Source: Alkalihalobacillus bogoriensis ATCC BAA-922 (GTDB taxonomy: Bacteria; Bacillota; Bacilli; Bacillales; Bacillaceae_F). From it: a stretch of 64,000 nucleotides of DNA. The notes below the pieces were generated by a model that made no database searches, had not been told where the DNA came from, and saw only the letters and a program-made list of their open reading frames with translations. A program made the translations under genes and the position numbers. The stretch lies in the NCBI RefSeq assembly GCF_000621445.1, contig NZ_JHYI01000026.1:22901-86900 (forward strand). Direction: 5' to 3'. The first letter of the stretch is position 1; every line of letters begins with the position of its first letter. Below, piece by piece: positions 44,865-53,956 of the stretch.

Positions 44865-45542
44865 ATGACGTTTCTTTTTCCCGCATGGGTAGAGTCTATT
44901 GTGAGATTTGGTATTATTTATTTACTATTATTGTTTTATGGTTATATCGTGATATACATATATAAAATGTTAAAGAAAAAAGAGAACGTCTGGGTAGCTG
45001 CTTTGATTATTATTCCTGCTGTAGTTGGAACGATACTCTTTCTCGAAAATCAATATAAAGTCATTTATCCAATGGATTACGATATTGTAATTAATGGGAA
45101 AGGTGAAGTTGTAGAAAGCACATTAAACAAACGTTTGGCTACAACTGATAACGATTTGTTTGTTTACAAAAATTCCCCTATACCGCAGGATACAGTTGTA
45201 TATACTTTTGATACGAAGGATGGTCAAGAACAAGAGGTGGAAATCTTACTTACATACCCCGAGGCTGATGTTGAAACAATCATCAAGTTTTTTCATAAAT
45301 ACAAAGAAGTTGCTGAAGCGACTGAAGATAATGAAAGTATAGATTACTTTGCAAACCTATACTATTACCAAGAGATAGTAGAAGATGAGTTTGAAAGATA
45401 CGTAAGTCAACAAATCGGTGGATTGAATAAAGAAGATGTAACGAATGAGGTCTTAGCTGAAATCATAGAATCCTTTATGTCTGAAATGGTGCAAGAGCAT
45501 GAAAAAGAATTCTTTACAATAGAGTGGAATAAGGAAGTGTAG
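44865..45542 (+). CDS. Membrane-anchored protein of unknown function
   Basis: 225 residues. Two N-terminal helices (about 10-35 and 42-62), then a soluble, acidic domain of about 160 residues that starts with a strand-rich part (DYDIVINGKGEVVESTLNKR) and ends in a helical part rich in Glu. AAGAGGTGAGG lies before the ATG. No family recognised. It stands alone before repeat element C. Confidence 0.65.
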   Translation: MTFLFPAWVESIVRFGIIYLLLLFYGYIVIYIYKMLKKKENVWVAALIIIPAVVGTILFLENQYKVIYPMDYDIVINGKGEVVESTLNKRLATTDNDLFVYKNSPIPQDTVVYTFDTKDGQEQEVEILLTYPEADVETIIKFFHKYKEVAEATEDNESIDYFANLYYYQEIVEDEFERYVSQQIGGLNKEDVTNEVLAEIIESFMSEMVQEHEKEFFTIEWNKEV

Positions 45543-45558
45543 CGTTTTCTCTCAGTTG

Positions 45559-45744
45559 TTACGGACATGTATTCCGCTATTTTTAATAACAGTTGCGTTT
45601 GTGAGATTCTATCGGACATCAGTTCCGTTAAATAAAGAAAACAAGCGTATTTGGCACTCGTTTTAAGTAAATAGCGGAACGGATGTCCGTTAATAATAAA
45701 AAAAGGATTGTTTTCTGCGAAATAGCGGAATACATGTCCGATAC
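45559..45744. repeat. Four-unit CGGA-N7-TCCG repeat element, copy C
   Basis: Units start at 45562, 45613, 45675 and 45726 (spacing 51, 62, 51). Units 1 and 4 are exact reverse complements of each other over the 15 bases (CGGACATGTATTCCG). This is the best-preserved copy. A hairpin follows 29 bases on. Confidence 0.92.
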
Positions 45745-45768
45745 GAAAAAGTGATAGTAAAAAAAATC

Positions 45769-45801
45769 AAAGGAAGTGCTAATTCTAGCACTTCCTTTTT
45801 T
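45769..45801 (+). terminator. Terminator
   Basis: Perfect 13-bp arms AAAGGAAGTGCTA and TAGCACTTCCTTT with a four-base loop, followed by T. Confidence 0.88.
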
Positions 45802-45947
45802 AGGTAGATCTATAAGATCTAAACATACCATAGAGTGAATAAAATCTCAATATCTATTAACTATTTTTTTACACAATATCCGTAATGCCTTAATAATCGT
45901 TTGGTAGGATAACGTTTGTAAGCATAAAGGGTAAGGGGGCTTAGTAA
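45802..45947. other. Upstream region of the second CUT1 operon
   Basis: Contains the short palindrome TAGATC/GATCTA around TATAA (about 45805-45821). No confident promoter pair seen. Confidence 0.35.
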
Positions 45948-47048
45948 TTGGATATCCGCTTAGAAAATGTATCCATGGTATTCAATGGTGTAACCGCAGT
46001 GAATCAAATAACAATTACGATAAAAGAAGGAGAGTTAGTTAGTTTATTAGGACCAAGTGGTTGTGGGAAAAGTACAACATTAATGCTTTTGTCTGGGTTA
46101 TATCAACCGAGTTCGGGTTCGATTTATTTTGGAGATAAAAATGTGACAAAAGTGGAAGCGGAAAAAAGAGGCATTGGTATGGTGTTTCAAAATTATGCAC
46201 TCTACCCACATTTGTCTGTGTTAAAAAATATTATGTTTCCACTAAAAATGCAAAAGGTTCCAAAGCAAGAAGCGCTAGAACGGGCGATGGATATGGCGCG
46301 CCTCGTGCAAATCGATCATTTAGTCGACCGAAAGCCAGGACAGCTTTCAGGTGGGCAGCAACAACGTGTGGCGATTGCTCGGGCTCTAGTAAAAAAGCCG
46401 AAGCTATTATTGCTAGATGAACCATTGTCAAACTTAGATGCGAGATTACGTCTTGAAATGCGAGAGGAAATCCGCAGAATTCAACAAGAAGTCGGGATTA
46501 CGGCTGTTTTCGTGACACATGATCAAGAAGAAGCGTTGAGTATTTCTGACCGGGTCATGCTGATGAAGGACGGTATTATTCAACAAGATAGCCACCCACA
46601 AGAAATGTACAGAAATCCCGTGAATGCGTTTGTTTCCAAGTTTCTAGGGAATCCGCCTATCAATATGTTGGAGGCAAGCTTTGTCGCTAACGAATGGAAG
46701 GTGGGAGAGCATAGTATTTCATTTACTGATTCTTTACAACAACTCCATATTGGAATCCGGCCAGAAGATTTTTATTTAGAAGAGGAGTCATCCGCTTTCT
46801 TACATGGTCGTGTAACGCATATTGAGACAATTGGAAGAGATACGTTACTTCGCTGTGATTGTGGAAAGCAATCAGTGCGAGCGCTTGTTGATCCTGAATT
46901 CGATCTTCATGTGGATGACTTCGTACATCTCGGAGTCAAACAAGATAAGGTCCTTTATTTTAATGGGGAAACGGGAGAGCGAATACTTTCTGGAAAGGAA
47001 AGGAGTTATCATCTTGGAATTGAAACCGACATGGAAAAGCACGCTTAA
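45948..47048 (+). CDS. CUT1 importer ATPase (UgpC/MsmX-like)
   Basis: 366 residues. Walker A GPSGCGKST (35-43), Q-loop FQNYALYPH, signature LSGGQ (133-137), Walker B LLLLDEP, and a switch His in VTHDQEEA. From about 235 follows the C-terminal OB-fold (TOBE) regulatory domain of MalK/UgpC proteins (LHIGIRPEDFYL). A TTG start lies 7 nt behind AAGGGGGC. It is the only CUT1 ATPase in the window; MsmX-type ATPases are known to serve several importers, so it may also power those at 15.6 and 27.1 kb. Confidence 0.93.
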   Translation: MDIRLENVSMVFNGVTAVNQITITIKEGELVSLLGPSGCGKSTTLMLLSGLYQPSSGSIYFGDKNVTKVEAEKRGIGMVFQNYALYPHLSVLKNIMFPLKMQKVPKQEALERAMDMARLVQIDHLVDRKPGQLSGGQQQRVAIARALVKKPKLLLLDEPLSNLDARLRLEMREEIRRIQQEVGITAVFVTHDQEEALSISDRVMLMKDGIIQQDSHPQEMYRNPVNAFVSKFLGNPPINMLEASFVANEWKVGEHSISFTDSLQQLHIGIRPEDFYLEEESSAFLHGRVTHIETIGRDTLLRCDCGKQSVRALVDPEFDLHVDDFVHLGVKQDKVLYFNGETGERILSGKERSYHLGIETDMEKHA

Positions 47049-47907
47049 AGCTTTTTTATATTTACTTCCGGCGTTAATTATCCTTGGGGTTTTTAACATT
47101 TATCCAATTGTAAAGTCTTTTATGATGAGTTTATATACGGACTATGACTACTGGAATGATGTCGTGTATGCATATGGATTTGATAATTATATTGCTTTAT
47201 GGAAGGATGAATCATTTCGACGTGCCCTTTTAAATACATTGCTTTTTGTTCTTGGTGTTGTCCCGATTTCCATTGTTTTATCTTTAGCAATTGCGATGCT
47301 GTTAAATACGAATATAAAAATTCGCGGGTTTTTCCGAACGATTTATTTTTTACCTTTTGTTACATCGGTTGTCGCCGTTGCGATTGTATGGAGTTGGATT
47401 TTTCATTCGGATTATGGGATTTTAAATTATTTCCTTGGTTTAGTAGGGATTGATGCAATTAAGTGGATTACGGATCCGACTTATGCGATGCCTGCATTAA
47501 TCATATTAAGTGTTTGGAAAGGCCTTGGCTTTAATATCATTCTTTTTTTAGCGGGTTTGCAAAATATTAATAAACAATATTATTTAGCCGCTAGAGTGGA
47601 CGGTGCTTCTGCTTGGCAACGTTTAAAAACAATAACGATTCCATTGCTTTCACCAACGACGTTTTTTGTGTCGATTATTTCCATTATTAGTGCATTTAAA
47701 GTATTTGATGAAATCTTCGCGTTATTTGGTGGTCGGCCTGGACCGGGAGGAAGCGCGTTAACGGTTGTTTATTATGTGTACCAGAAATTTTATGAAGAGT
47801 GGGAGTTTGGACTTGCTTCGGCTGCTGCCTATATGCTGTTTATTGTTATTTTTATCTTTACACTTGTTCAGCTTTATTTTGGCAAGAAAAAAGTCCATTA
47901 CAGTTAG
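47014..47907 (+). CDS. CUT1 ABC permease, UgpA-like
   Basis: 297 residues with six helices; EAA loop YYLAARVDGASAWQRLKTIT. The start is the TTG at 47014, 8 nt behind AAAGGAG, inside the end of the ATPase gene (35-nt overlap), which couples translation. A longer frame to 46822 only runs through the ATPase gene in another phase. Confidence 0.9.
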   Translation: MELKPTWKSTLKAFLYLLPALIILGVFNIYPIVKSFMMSLYTDYDYWNDVVYAYGFDNYIALWKDESFRRALLNTLLFVLGVVPISIVLSLAIAMLLNTNIKIRGFFRTIYFLPFVTSVVAVAIVWSWIFHSDYGILNYFLGLVGIDAIKWITDPTYAMPALIILSVWKGLGFNIILFLAGLQNINKQYYLAARVDGASAWQRLKTITIPLLSPTTFFVSIISIISAFKVFDEIFALFGGRPGPGGSALTVVYYVYQKFYEEWEFGLASAAAYMLFIVIFIFTLVQLYFGKKKVHYS

Positions 47908-47917
47908 GGGGTTCAAG

Positions 47918-48742
47918 ATGGTAAAAAGTGTGTTGCTTAAAGTATTGATATATACCTTATTATCTATTGGTGCCATGTTGATGATTTTACCTTTTGTATG
48001 GATGATTAGCACAGCATTGAAAGCACCAAATGAAGTGATGGCGATGCCACCAGTGTGGATTCCTAGCGAAATTAGATGGGACAACTTTACAAAGGCATTA
48101 GATGTTGCCCCATTTGGGCGTTATTTTATCAATAGCATCATTGTCACGGTCGTTAGTACGATTGGAGAGTTAATTACAGCGATCCTCGCAGCGTTTGCGT
48201 TTTCGAAAATGAAGTTTTATGGCCGAGATGTTTTGTTTGCTGTTTTATTAGGTACGATGATGGTGCCTGGAGAAGTATTGTTAATTCCTAATTTTGTTAC
48301 TTTATCAAATTTAGGTTGGATTGACAGTTATAACGCCTTAATTATTCCTTGGATCGCAAGCATTTTCTCTATCTTTTTATTACGTCAATATTTCCTAGGA
48401 ATGCCTGAGCAATTGGCGTACGCGGCGAAAGTTGATGGTTGTGGGGACTTTAAGTTTCTATGGTACATCATGGTTCCATTAGCAAAACCAGCACTTATTA
48501 CGATTGGATTGTTAAAAGTAATCGGAAGTTGGAATGCGTTTTTATGGCCACTTATCGTAACGAACTCTCGAGAGTTACGAACGTTGCCAGTTGGTTTATC
48601 GGCTTTTACAACAGAAGCGGGGACAAGCTATGAGTTGTTAATGGCGGCTTCGTGTATGGTCGTGTTGCCGATTGTAATTTTATTTTTCTTTATGCAAAAA
48701 CAAATCGTAGAAGGTGTCTCAAGATCCGGCGTGAAAGGATAG
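47918..48742 (+). CDS. CUT1 ABC permease, UgpE-like
   Basis: 274 residues with six helices; EAA loop LAYAAKVDGCGDFKFLWYIM and the usual end VEGVSRSGVKG. The ATG at 47918 follows TAGGGGG at 7 nt, eleven bases behind the first permease gene. The longer open frame to 47765 is a phase artefact over the preceding gene. Confidence 0.92.
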   Translation: MVKSVLLKVLIYTLLSIGAMLMILPFVWMISTALKAPNEVMAMPPVWIPSEIRWDNFTKALDVAPFGRYFINSIIVTVVSTIGELITAILAAFAFSKMKFYGRDVLFAVLLGTMMVPGEVLLIPNFVTLSNLGWIDSYNALIIPWIASIFSIFLLRQYFLGMPEQLAYAAKVDGCGDFKFLWYIMVPLAKPALITIGLLKVIGSWNAFLWPLIVTNSRELRTLPVGLSAFTTEAGTSYELLMAASCMVVLPIVILFFFMQKQIVEGVSRSGVKG

Positions 48743-48829
48743 CGCTTTGACTATAGTAGGAGGTGATGGACAACCGTTCGTCAGGTAAGTTTTCACTTTA
48801 TATTTTGGATAAAAAAGGAGGAAATGTAG

Positions 48830-50158
48830 ATGAAGAAGTTTTTACTTTCATTCGTAACAATGGCAGTTGTATTAACAGGTTGTGGAGGTGGCGGTTCTGA
48901 GCCGACTTCAAGTGAACCTGCAAGTGAGCCACAAAATGATGCTGAACCGATAACGGAAGAGGAAGTCACGCTAGATTCATCGGTAGAAATTGATTTTTGG
49001 CATGCAATGAGTGGTGGCCATGAAGAATCACTTCAAGCAATTGTTGAAGAGTTCAATGCGAATTCTGAGTTTATTACGGTAAAGGCGGTAAACCAAGGTT
49101 CTTATGATGATTTACAGCAAAAAATTATGGCTGCTGCTAAAGCGAAAGGATTACCAGCAATTTCTCAAGTAACGACAAATGTTGTTCCAGAATATATTGC
49201 AAATGACTTTATTACATCATTGGACTCATATATGAATCATGAAACATATGGAATGACTGAGGAAGAAATAACGGATATTGTAGATATTTTTAAAGAATCT
49301 TCCACATGGGATGGCACAATGTACAGCATTCCATTTAGTAAAAGTACGAGAATTTTATATTATAATTCAGGTATGTTAGAAGAACATAGTCTTGATGTTC
49401 CGAAAACATGGGAGGATATTCGTACGATTGCTGAAACAGTGACAAAAGATGGTGTTGTCGGCATGGGTTTTGAAAATTCATTTGAAATGGAATTTGAATC
49501 GATTCTTCGTCAAATGGGTGGAGAGTATGTTGATGAAGCAGGATTAGAGGCAAAGTTTGCTTCTGAAAAAGGAATCGCAGCGCTCCAATTGATTAAAGAA
49601 ATGGTTGATGAAGGAATTGCTCGTACAGCAGGTGAGGACGGTTACATGTCAAATCCGTTTGGACGAGGAGATGTTGCGATGTATATCGGTTCATCTGCAG
49701 GAATTCCACATGTTCGCGGTGCAGCAGAAGGAAATATCGAATGGTCAGCAACGGTTTTACCTACATATAATGGGGTAGCAGCGACACCGTTTGCAGGAAA
49801 TGATATTGTTATGTACAATCAATCTTCCGAAGAAGAACAACTCGCAGCATGGGAGTTTATGAAATACTTAATTAGCACAGATGTTACAGCACAGTGGGCT
49901 CAAGAATCTGGGTACTTACCAGTGCGATATTCAGCGATGGAGTTAGATTCGTATCGCGCGTTTATTGAAGAGTTCCCAGAGCATGGTGCTGGTGAGCAAC
50001 AGTTTGATGCAGGCTATTTCTCGGCTCGAGTAGCAGGTGGAAATGCGGTTCGTAATATTATTCTTGAAGAACTAGAAAACATTATGCTTGATCGAAAAAC
50101 AGTGGAAGAAGGCTTACAATTTGCCGAAGACCAAGCGAATGATGCGCTAAAAAAATAA
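48830..50158 (+). CDS. CUT1 binding lipoprotein, UgpB-like
   Basis: 442 residues. Lipobox LTGC (C18), Gly/Ser/Glu-rich linker, then family 1 solute-binding fold. IDFWHAMSGGHEESLQAIVE and MYSIPFSKSTRILYYNS match glycerol-3-phosphate binding UgpB proteins more closely than maltose binders, as I recall them. AAAGGAGG lies before the ATG. The substrate is probably glycerol-3-phosphate or a glycerophosphodiester (inference). Confidence 0.85.
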   Translation: MKKFLLSFVTMAVVLTGCGGGGSEPTSSEPASEPQNDAEPITEEEVTLDSSVEIDFWHAMSGGHEESLQAIVEEFNANSEFITVKAVNQGSYDDLQQKIMAAAKAKGLPAISQVTTNVVPEYIANDFITSLDSYMNHETYGMTEEEITDIVDIFKESSTWDGTMYSIPFSKSTRILYYNSGMLEEHSLDVPKTWEDIRTIAETVTKDGVVGMGFENSFEMEFESILRQMGGEYVDEAGLEAKFASEKGIAALQLIKEMVDEGIARTAGEDGYMSNPFGRGDVAMYIGSSAGIPHVRGAAEGNIEWSATVLPTYNGVAATPFAGNDIVMYNQSSEEEQLAAWEFMKYLISTDVTAQWAQESGYLPVRYSAMELDSYRAFIEEFPEHGAGEQQFDAGYFSARVAGGNAVRNIILEELENIMLDRKTVEEGLQFAEDQANDALKK

Positions 50159-50216
50159 TAAAAAGAAGCAAGGAGTCGTCTTCGATTCCTTGTTTCCTTT
50201 TACAAGGGGAGAGTAT

Positions 50217-51593
50217 ATGAAAACGAAAATACAATTTTGGGGTGGGCTGAAGACGATAGGCGGAAATATTGCAACTATTGAATATGGACAAGACAGAGTT
50301 GTCTTTGATTTTGGACTTGTGTACGATCCGGCTACACATGTGTTAGATCACCATATTAAAATTCGTGAGAAAACGAGAGTCGTGGATTCAATAAAACTAG
50401 GTCTAGTTCCCGCAATACCAGGTCTTTATGCAAAAGAAGAACTCGAAAAGGATAAAGTGGGCGACATCCAACATATCCAATCGGCAATTGACGAACAAAA
50501 CACGGCGGTTTTTTTATCGCATTTACATTTAGATCATATTGGTGCAATGGGATGGATAGCCCCAACGATTCCTGTTTATTTATCAGAACAATCATTGCAG
50601 CTTTATCAAACGTTAGTAGAAATCGGTGAAGGAGTGGACGGTAATCGTGAGTATGAGCCTTGTTTTTACCAAAAGCCGGTTGAGATTGGCAATATAACGG
50701 TGACGCCGCTTCAAGTAGACCATGATGTGTATGGTGCGACATCTTACCATATAAAAACACCAGATGGCACGTTTTTATATTCGGGAGATATTCGAATGCA
50801 TGGTCAACATCCTGAATGGAATATAAAGTGGATTGAAGATGCAAGAAAGCTTGGCGTCGATGTGTTGCTTATTGAAGGAACGACTTTACATCCTGCAATG
50901 GAAGAACAAAAAAATAGCGAGGAACGACTTTCAGAAAGAGAGCTTCCTGCTTATGTGAATCGAATGGGTGTTAAGTGTAAAGGTGTTATGGTGATTAATT
51001 TTTATCATAGTAATTTAGATCGCATTCAAAACTTTTATGAAGCAGCAAAAACGTTAGGACGAACGCTTGTATTAGAACCGAAAACCGCTTATATTGTAAG
51101 TCAACATATGACAGACATAGAGTTTCTTATGTTTGACAATGAAAGAGTAGAAGAGAAAAAAGAAAGTTGGAGGGAACGTCTCGAGCGCAAGTATGAGGTG
51201 ATCACAACAACGGAGATTAATGAAAAGCCACACAACTATATGTTGCAAAATAGTTACCCGAATATACTCGATTTATTAGATATTGAACTCGATTCAGCTT
51301 TTTACATTCATGCAAATGGTGTTCCGCTCGGTTCATTTGACCCAGCATATAACAATTTGCTCCGTTTTCTTGAACGTTATGGAGTGGAGTTCCGTTCTTT
51401 ACATATATCTGGACATGTGTATCCTGAAGATTTAGTGAGTGTCGTGGAACAGCTGAAGCCTAATTATATGATTCCTTGGCATTCCTATCATCCTGAGTTG
51501 TTGAGCGTCAACCAACATGAAATTAAAACAATCCTTCCACGGTATGGAGTGTGTTATGAGCTAGACAATCATACGTTTTACGAGAGAAAATAA
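50217..51593 (+). CDS. Metallo-beta-lactamase-fold (beta-CASP-like) hydrolase
   Basis: 458 residues from the ATG at 50217, behind AAGGGGAG. Metal motif HLHLDH (102-107), further His/Asp in VDHDVYGATS and YSGDIRMHG, and LHISGHVYPED plus IPWHSYHPE near the end. The insert VMVINFYHSNLDRIQNFYEA resembles the beta-CASP part of RNase J-type nucleases. In this operon, between a UgpB-like binding protein and a HAD phosphatase, it could instead cleave an imported phosphodiester, the job UgpQ has elsewhere. Both readings are inference. Confidence 0.75.
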   Translation: MKTKIQFWGGLKTIGGNIATIEYGQDRVVFDFGLVYDPATHVLDHHIKIREKTRVVDSIKLGLVPAIPGLYAKEELEKDKVGDIQHIQSAIDEQNTAVFLSHLHLDHIGAMGWIAPTIPVYLSEQSLQLYQTLVEIGEGVDGNREYEPCFYQKPVEIGNITVTPLQVDHDVYGATSYHIKTPDGTFLYSGDIRMHGQHPEWNIKWIEDARKLGVDVLLIEGTTLHPAMEEQKNSEERLSERELPAYVNRMGVKCKGVMVINFYHSNLDRIQNFYEAAKTLGRTLVLEPKTAYIVSQHMTDIEFLMFDNERVEEKKESWRERLERKYEVITTTEINEKPHNYMLQNSYPNILDLLDIELDSAFYIHANGVPLGSFDPAYNNLLRFLERYGVEFRSLHISGHVYPEDLVSVVEQLKPNYMIPWHSYHPELLSVNQHEIKTILPRYGVCYELDNHTFYERK

Positions 51594-51615
51594 CAGGGTT
51601 GAAAGGAGCCATAGA

Positions 51616-52434
51616 ATGCTAGCAAACTATAAAGTTGTTGTTTTTGATTTAGATGGAACACTATATGAAGGAACAGACCATTTTGACTATTATGCAGAAC
51701 AGTTGCAACAACAGGTCCAGGTAGAACAAAGAGAAGCTTTTAAAAGTGACTATCAACAAATGAAAGAAGGTAGACATATTGTTTCTGTTGGGAAAGTGTA
51801 TGACGTCGACCGTGACATCGTATTAACGATTGACCCTATCAACTTTAATGTAACACAAGCTCACACATGGGAAGGTGTAGCTTTAAGTGAGGGAAAGGTA
51901 GAAAAGCTCTATCATCAACCTCTTTCCTTTAATTTTGATAAAACTGTAGCGATTGGGGATGGTTGGTGGCTTCCTTTTGTTACGGCAAAGCATTACGGGG
52001 TCGCTGATTGTTATCCAAGTTATGTTGCGACAAAGGAATTTATGGTGTCGGACAAATTTTCGTTGACGCCTCTTCCTCGGCTAGCTGAGCAGTTGGAAAA
52101 ACTAAAGGAACAAACACATATCGTCCTTATGACAAATAGTGAAGAAGAGGATGTTCATAGGTTGCTTTCCCATTTGCAGTTAGAATTGGTTTTTGAACAC
52201 ATCATTACGTCAGCACAAAAGCCGACAAATGCAATAAAACACTTTCAAGACATAGTAGATTTTTATAACGTGAGGCCGGAAGAAGTCGTGTCGGTAGGGG
52301 ATAATTTTATCAATGAGATTTCTCCTGCCCTAGCTCTTGGCATCCATGGCATATATATTTCAAACAGCCGTGCACAGTTTTCGCATTCCTCATATAGCAT
52401 TGTGCCATCCGTTATGGCCTGTTTTACGAGATAA
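51616..52434 (+). CDS. HAD-family hydrolase
   Basis: 272 residues. Motif I DLDGT, motif II LMTNS, the lysine in KPTNA and motif IV SVGDNFINEI. The cap lies between motif I and II and is long (about 110 residues) with unusual sequence (VYDVDRDIVLTIDPINFNVT). AAAGGAG lies 7 nt before the ATG. It is the last gene of the second CUT1 operon, so it probably dephosphorylates a product of the imported substrate. Confidence 0.8.
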   Translation: MLANYKVVVFDLDGTLYEGTDHFDYYAEQLQQQVQVEQREAFKSDYQQMKEGRHIVSVGKVYDVDRDIVLTIDPINFNVTQAHTWEGVALSEGKVEKLYHQPLSFNFDKTVAIGDGWWLPFVTAKHYGVADCYPSYVATKEFMVSDKFSLTPLPRLAEQLEKLKEQTHIVLMTNSEEEDVHRLLSHLQLELVFEHIITSAQKPTNAIKHFQDIVDFYNVRPEEVVSVGDNFINEISPALALGIHGIYISNSRAQFSHSSYSIVPSVMACFTR

Positions 52435-52565
52435 GAGTTGAGAAGGCTTGATAAAGAGTTGTCCAAGATACTAGCGTAATTTGCAATAATACTAGACTAC
52501 TACCGTTTCTATGAAATCAAAAAAGACATACAGTATCTCATCAAGTGAAAAGGAGTTGATGAGAA

Positions 52566-53894
52566 TTGTATCGTTTTTCTACAGTGAAAACTATGCGAAC
52601 TTATGCAAATAAAGTAGATAAATCATGCCGTGACAAAGTTATGGGAATGCTGAAACCATTTCGATGGACACCGTGTTTTTTGCATAAGCCGTTAGAAGCG
52701 ATAATGAGAAAGATGTCGAAAGTATCAGTGATTGTCCAGTTTGAACAAGAGTCATTTACTAAAGGATGTCATGAATTTGATTCAATTATAAAAAAACATC
52801 TAAGGTGTAAGCGGAAGTGCGAGTTTCCGAGTATTTCTTGTTGCAGTGCAAATCTTACACCACAAGCGCTAGAAGAGTTATTAGCTTCTTGTTCATTAGT
52901 AAAGAAGATATATTTAAATCGAGAAGTTCATGCGCTTTTAGACACGGCAGTTGAATCAAGTAATGCAAGGAATATTGTTCGAAACGAAAATGAAGTGACA
53001 GGTGAAGGCGTCAATATTGCGATTATTGATACAGGTGTCCACCCACATGAAGATCTTGGAGATAGACTAGTCGAGTTTGTTGATTTTATTAACAATCGAA
53101 CAGAACCTTATGATGATAACGGACATGGAACACATTGTGCCGGTGATGCAGCGGGTGACGGGACAGCTTCAGGTGGTGACATAGCTGGACCAGCACCGAA
53201 AGCCAATATTGTTGGTGTAAAAGCTCTTGATAAAAATGGAGCCGGGTCACTAGAAACAATTATTCAAGGTGTTCAATGGTGTATCGATTACAACGAGGAA
53301 AACTCAGAAAATCCAATCCACATCATTAGTATGTCCCTCGGAAGTTCAGCTCAACAATATGAAGACGAAAGTGAAGATCCGATGGTTCAAATCGTAAATG
53401 AAGCTTGGAATGCGGGAATTGTAGTCGTTGTTGCAGCAGGAAATTCGGGGCCTGAGCCTTATACAATTGCTAGTCCTGGAATTAGCCGTCAAGTGATTAC
53501 GGTTGGAGCATTAGACGATAAAAATACAACCGACCGTGCTGATGATGAAATTGCAAGCTTTTCTAGTAGGGGACCGACGATTTATGGAGTAGAAAAACCT
53601 GATATCGTAGCACCAGGTGTGAACATCACAGCAATTCGGTCGCCAAGGTCAAGTCTTGATAAGTTCCAGAAGAGAGACAGAGTGGGAACTGACTATATCA
53701 CCTTGTCAGGTACGTCAATGGCCACACCGATTGTTGCAGGGGTCATTGCGTTAATGCTAGAAGTCGATCCTGAGTTAACGCCAGACGATGTGAAAGAACG
53801 GATTCGAAACGGGGCTGACTTATGGACAGATAGAGACCCGAATATATATGGAGCCGGTTATGTCAATGGAGAAAACTCAGTTCCGAAATCGTAG
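52566..53894 (+). CDS. aprX: AprX-like subtilisin protease, no signal peptide
   Basis: 442 residues, the same length as B. subtilis AprX. Catalytic triad: D155 in IIDTGVH, H187 in NGHGTHCAG, S384 in LSGTSMATP; oxyanion Asn293 in AAGNSG. The first 120 residues form a Cys-rich prodomain-like part (CKRKCEFPSISCCSAN) that is more Cys-rich than I expect. There is no signal peptide, so it is intracellular or released late. A TTG start lies behind AAAAGGAG. Confidence 0.9.
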   Translation: MYRFSTVKTMRTYANKVDKSCRDKVMGMLKPFRWTPCFLHKPLEAIMRKMSKVSVIVQFEQESFTKGCHEFDSIIKKHLRCKRKCEFPSISCCSANLTPQALEELLASCSLVKKIYLNREVHALLDTAVESSNARNIVRNENEVTGEGVNIAIIDTGVHPHEDLGDRLVEFVDFINNRTEPYDDNGHGTHCAGDAAGDGTASGGDIAGPAPKANIVGVKALDKNGAGSLETIIQGVQWCIDYNEENSENPIHIISMSLGSSAQQYEDESEDPMVQIVNEAWNAGIVVVVAAGNSGPEPYTIASPGISRQVITVGALDDKNTTDRADDEIASFSSRGPTIYGVEKPDIVAPGVNITAIRSPRSSLDKFQKRDRVGTDYITLSGTSMATPIVAGVIALMLEVDPELTPDDVKERIRNGADLWTDRDPNIYGAGYVNGENSVPKS

Positions 53895-53956
53895 TTAATA
53901 AAGTTTCGGTTCATCAAATAAGTAGATGAACATCTCTTTTAGTGTGGGATGTCTCG

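Noticed and set aside
46822..47013. N-terminal extension of the second UgpA permease
   Set aside because: It lies in the ATPase gene in another phase; the TTG at 47014 has the ribosome site.
48766..48900. 44-codon frame between the second UgpE and UgpB genes
   Set aside because: The AGGAGG lies only two bases before its ATG and the frame runs into the UgpB signal peptide in another phase.
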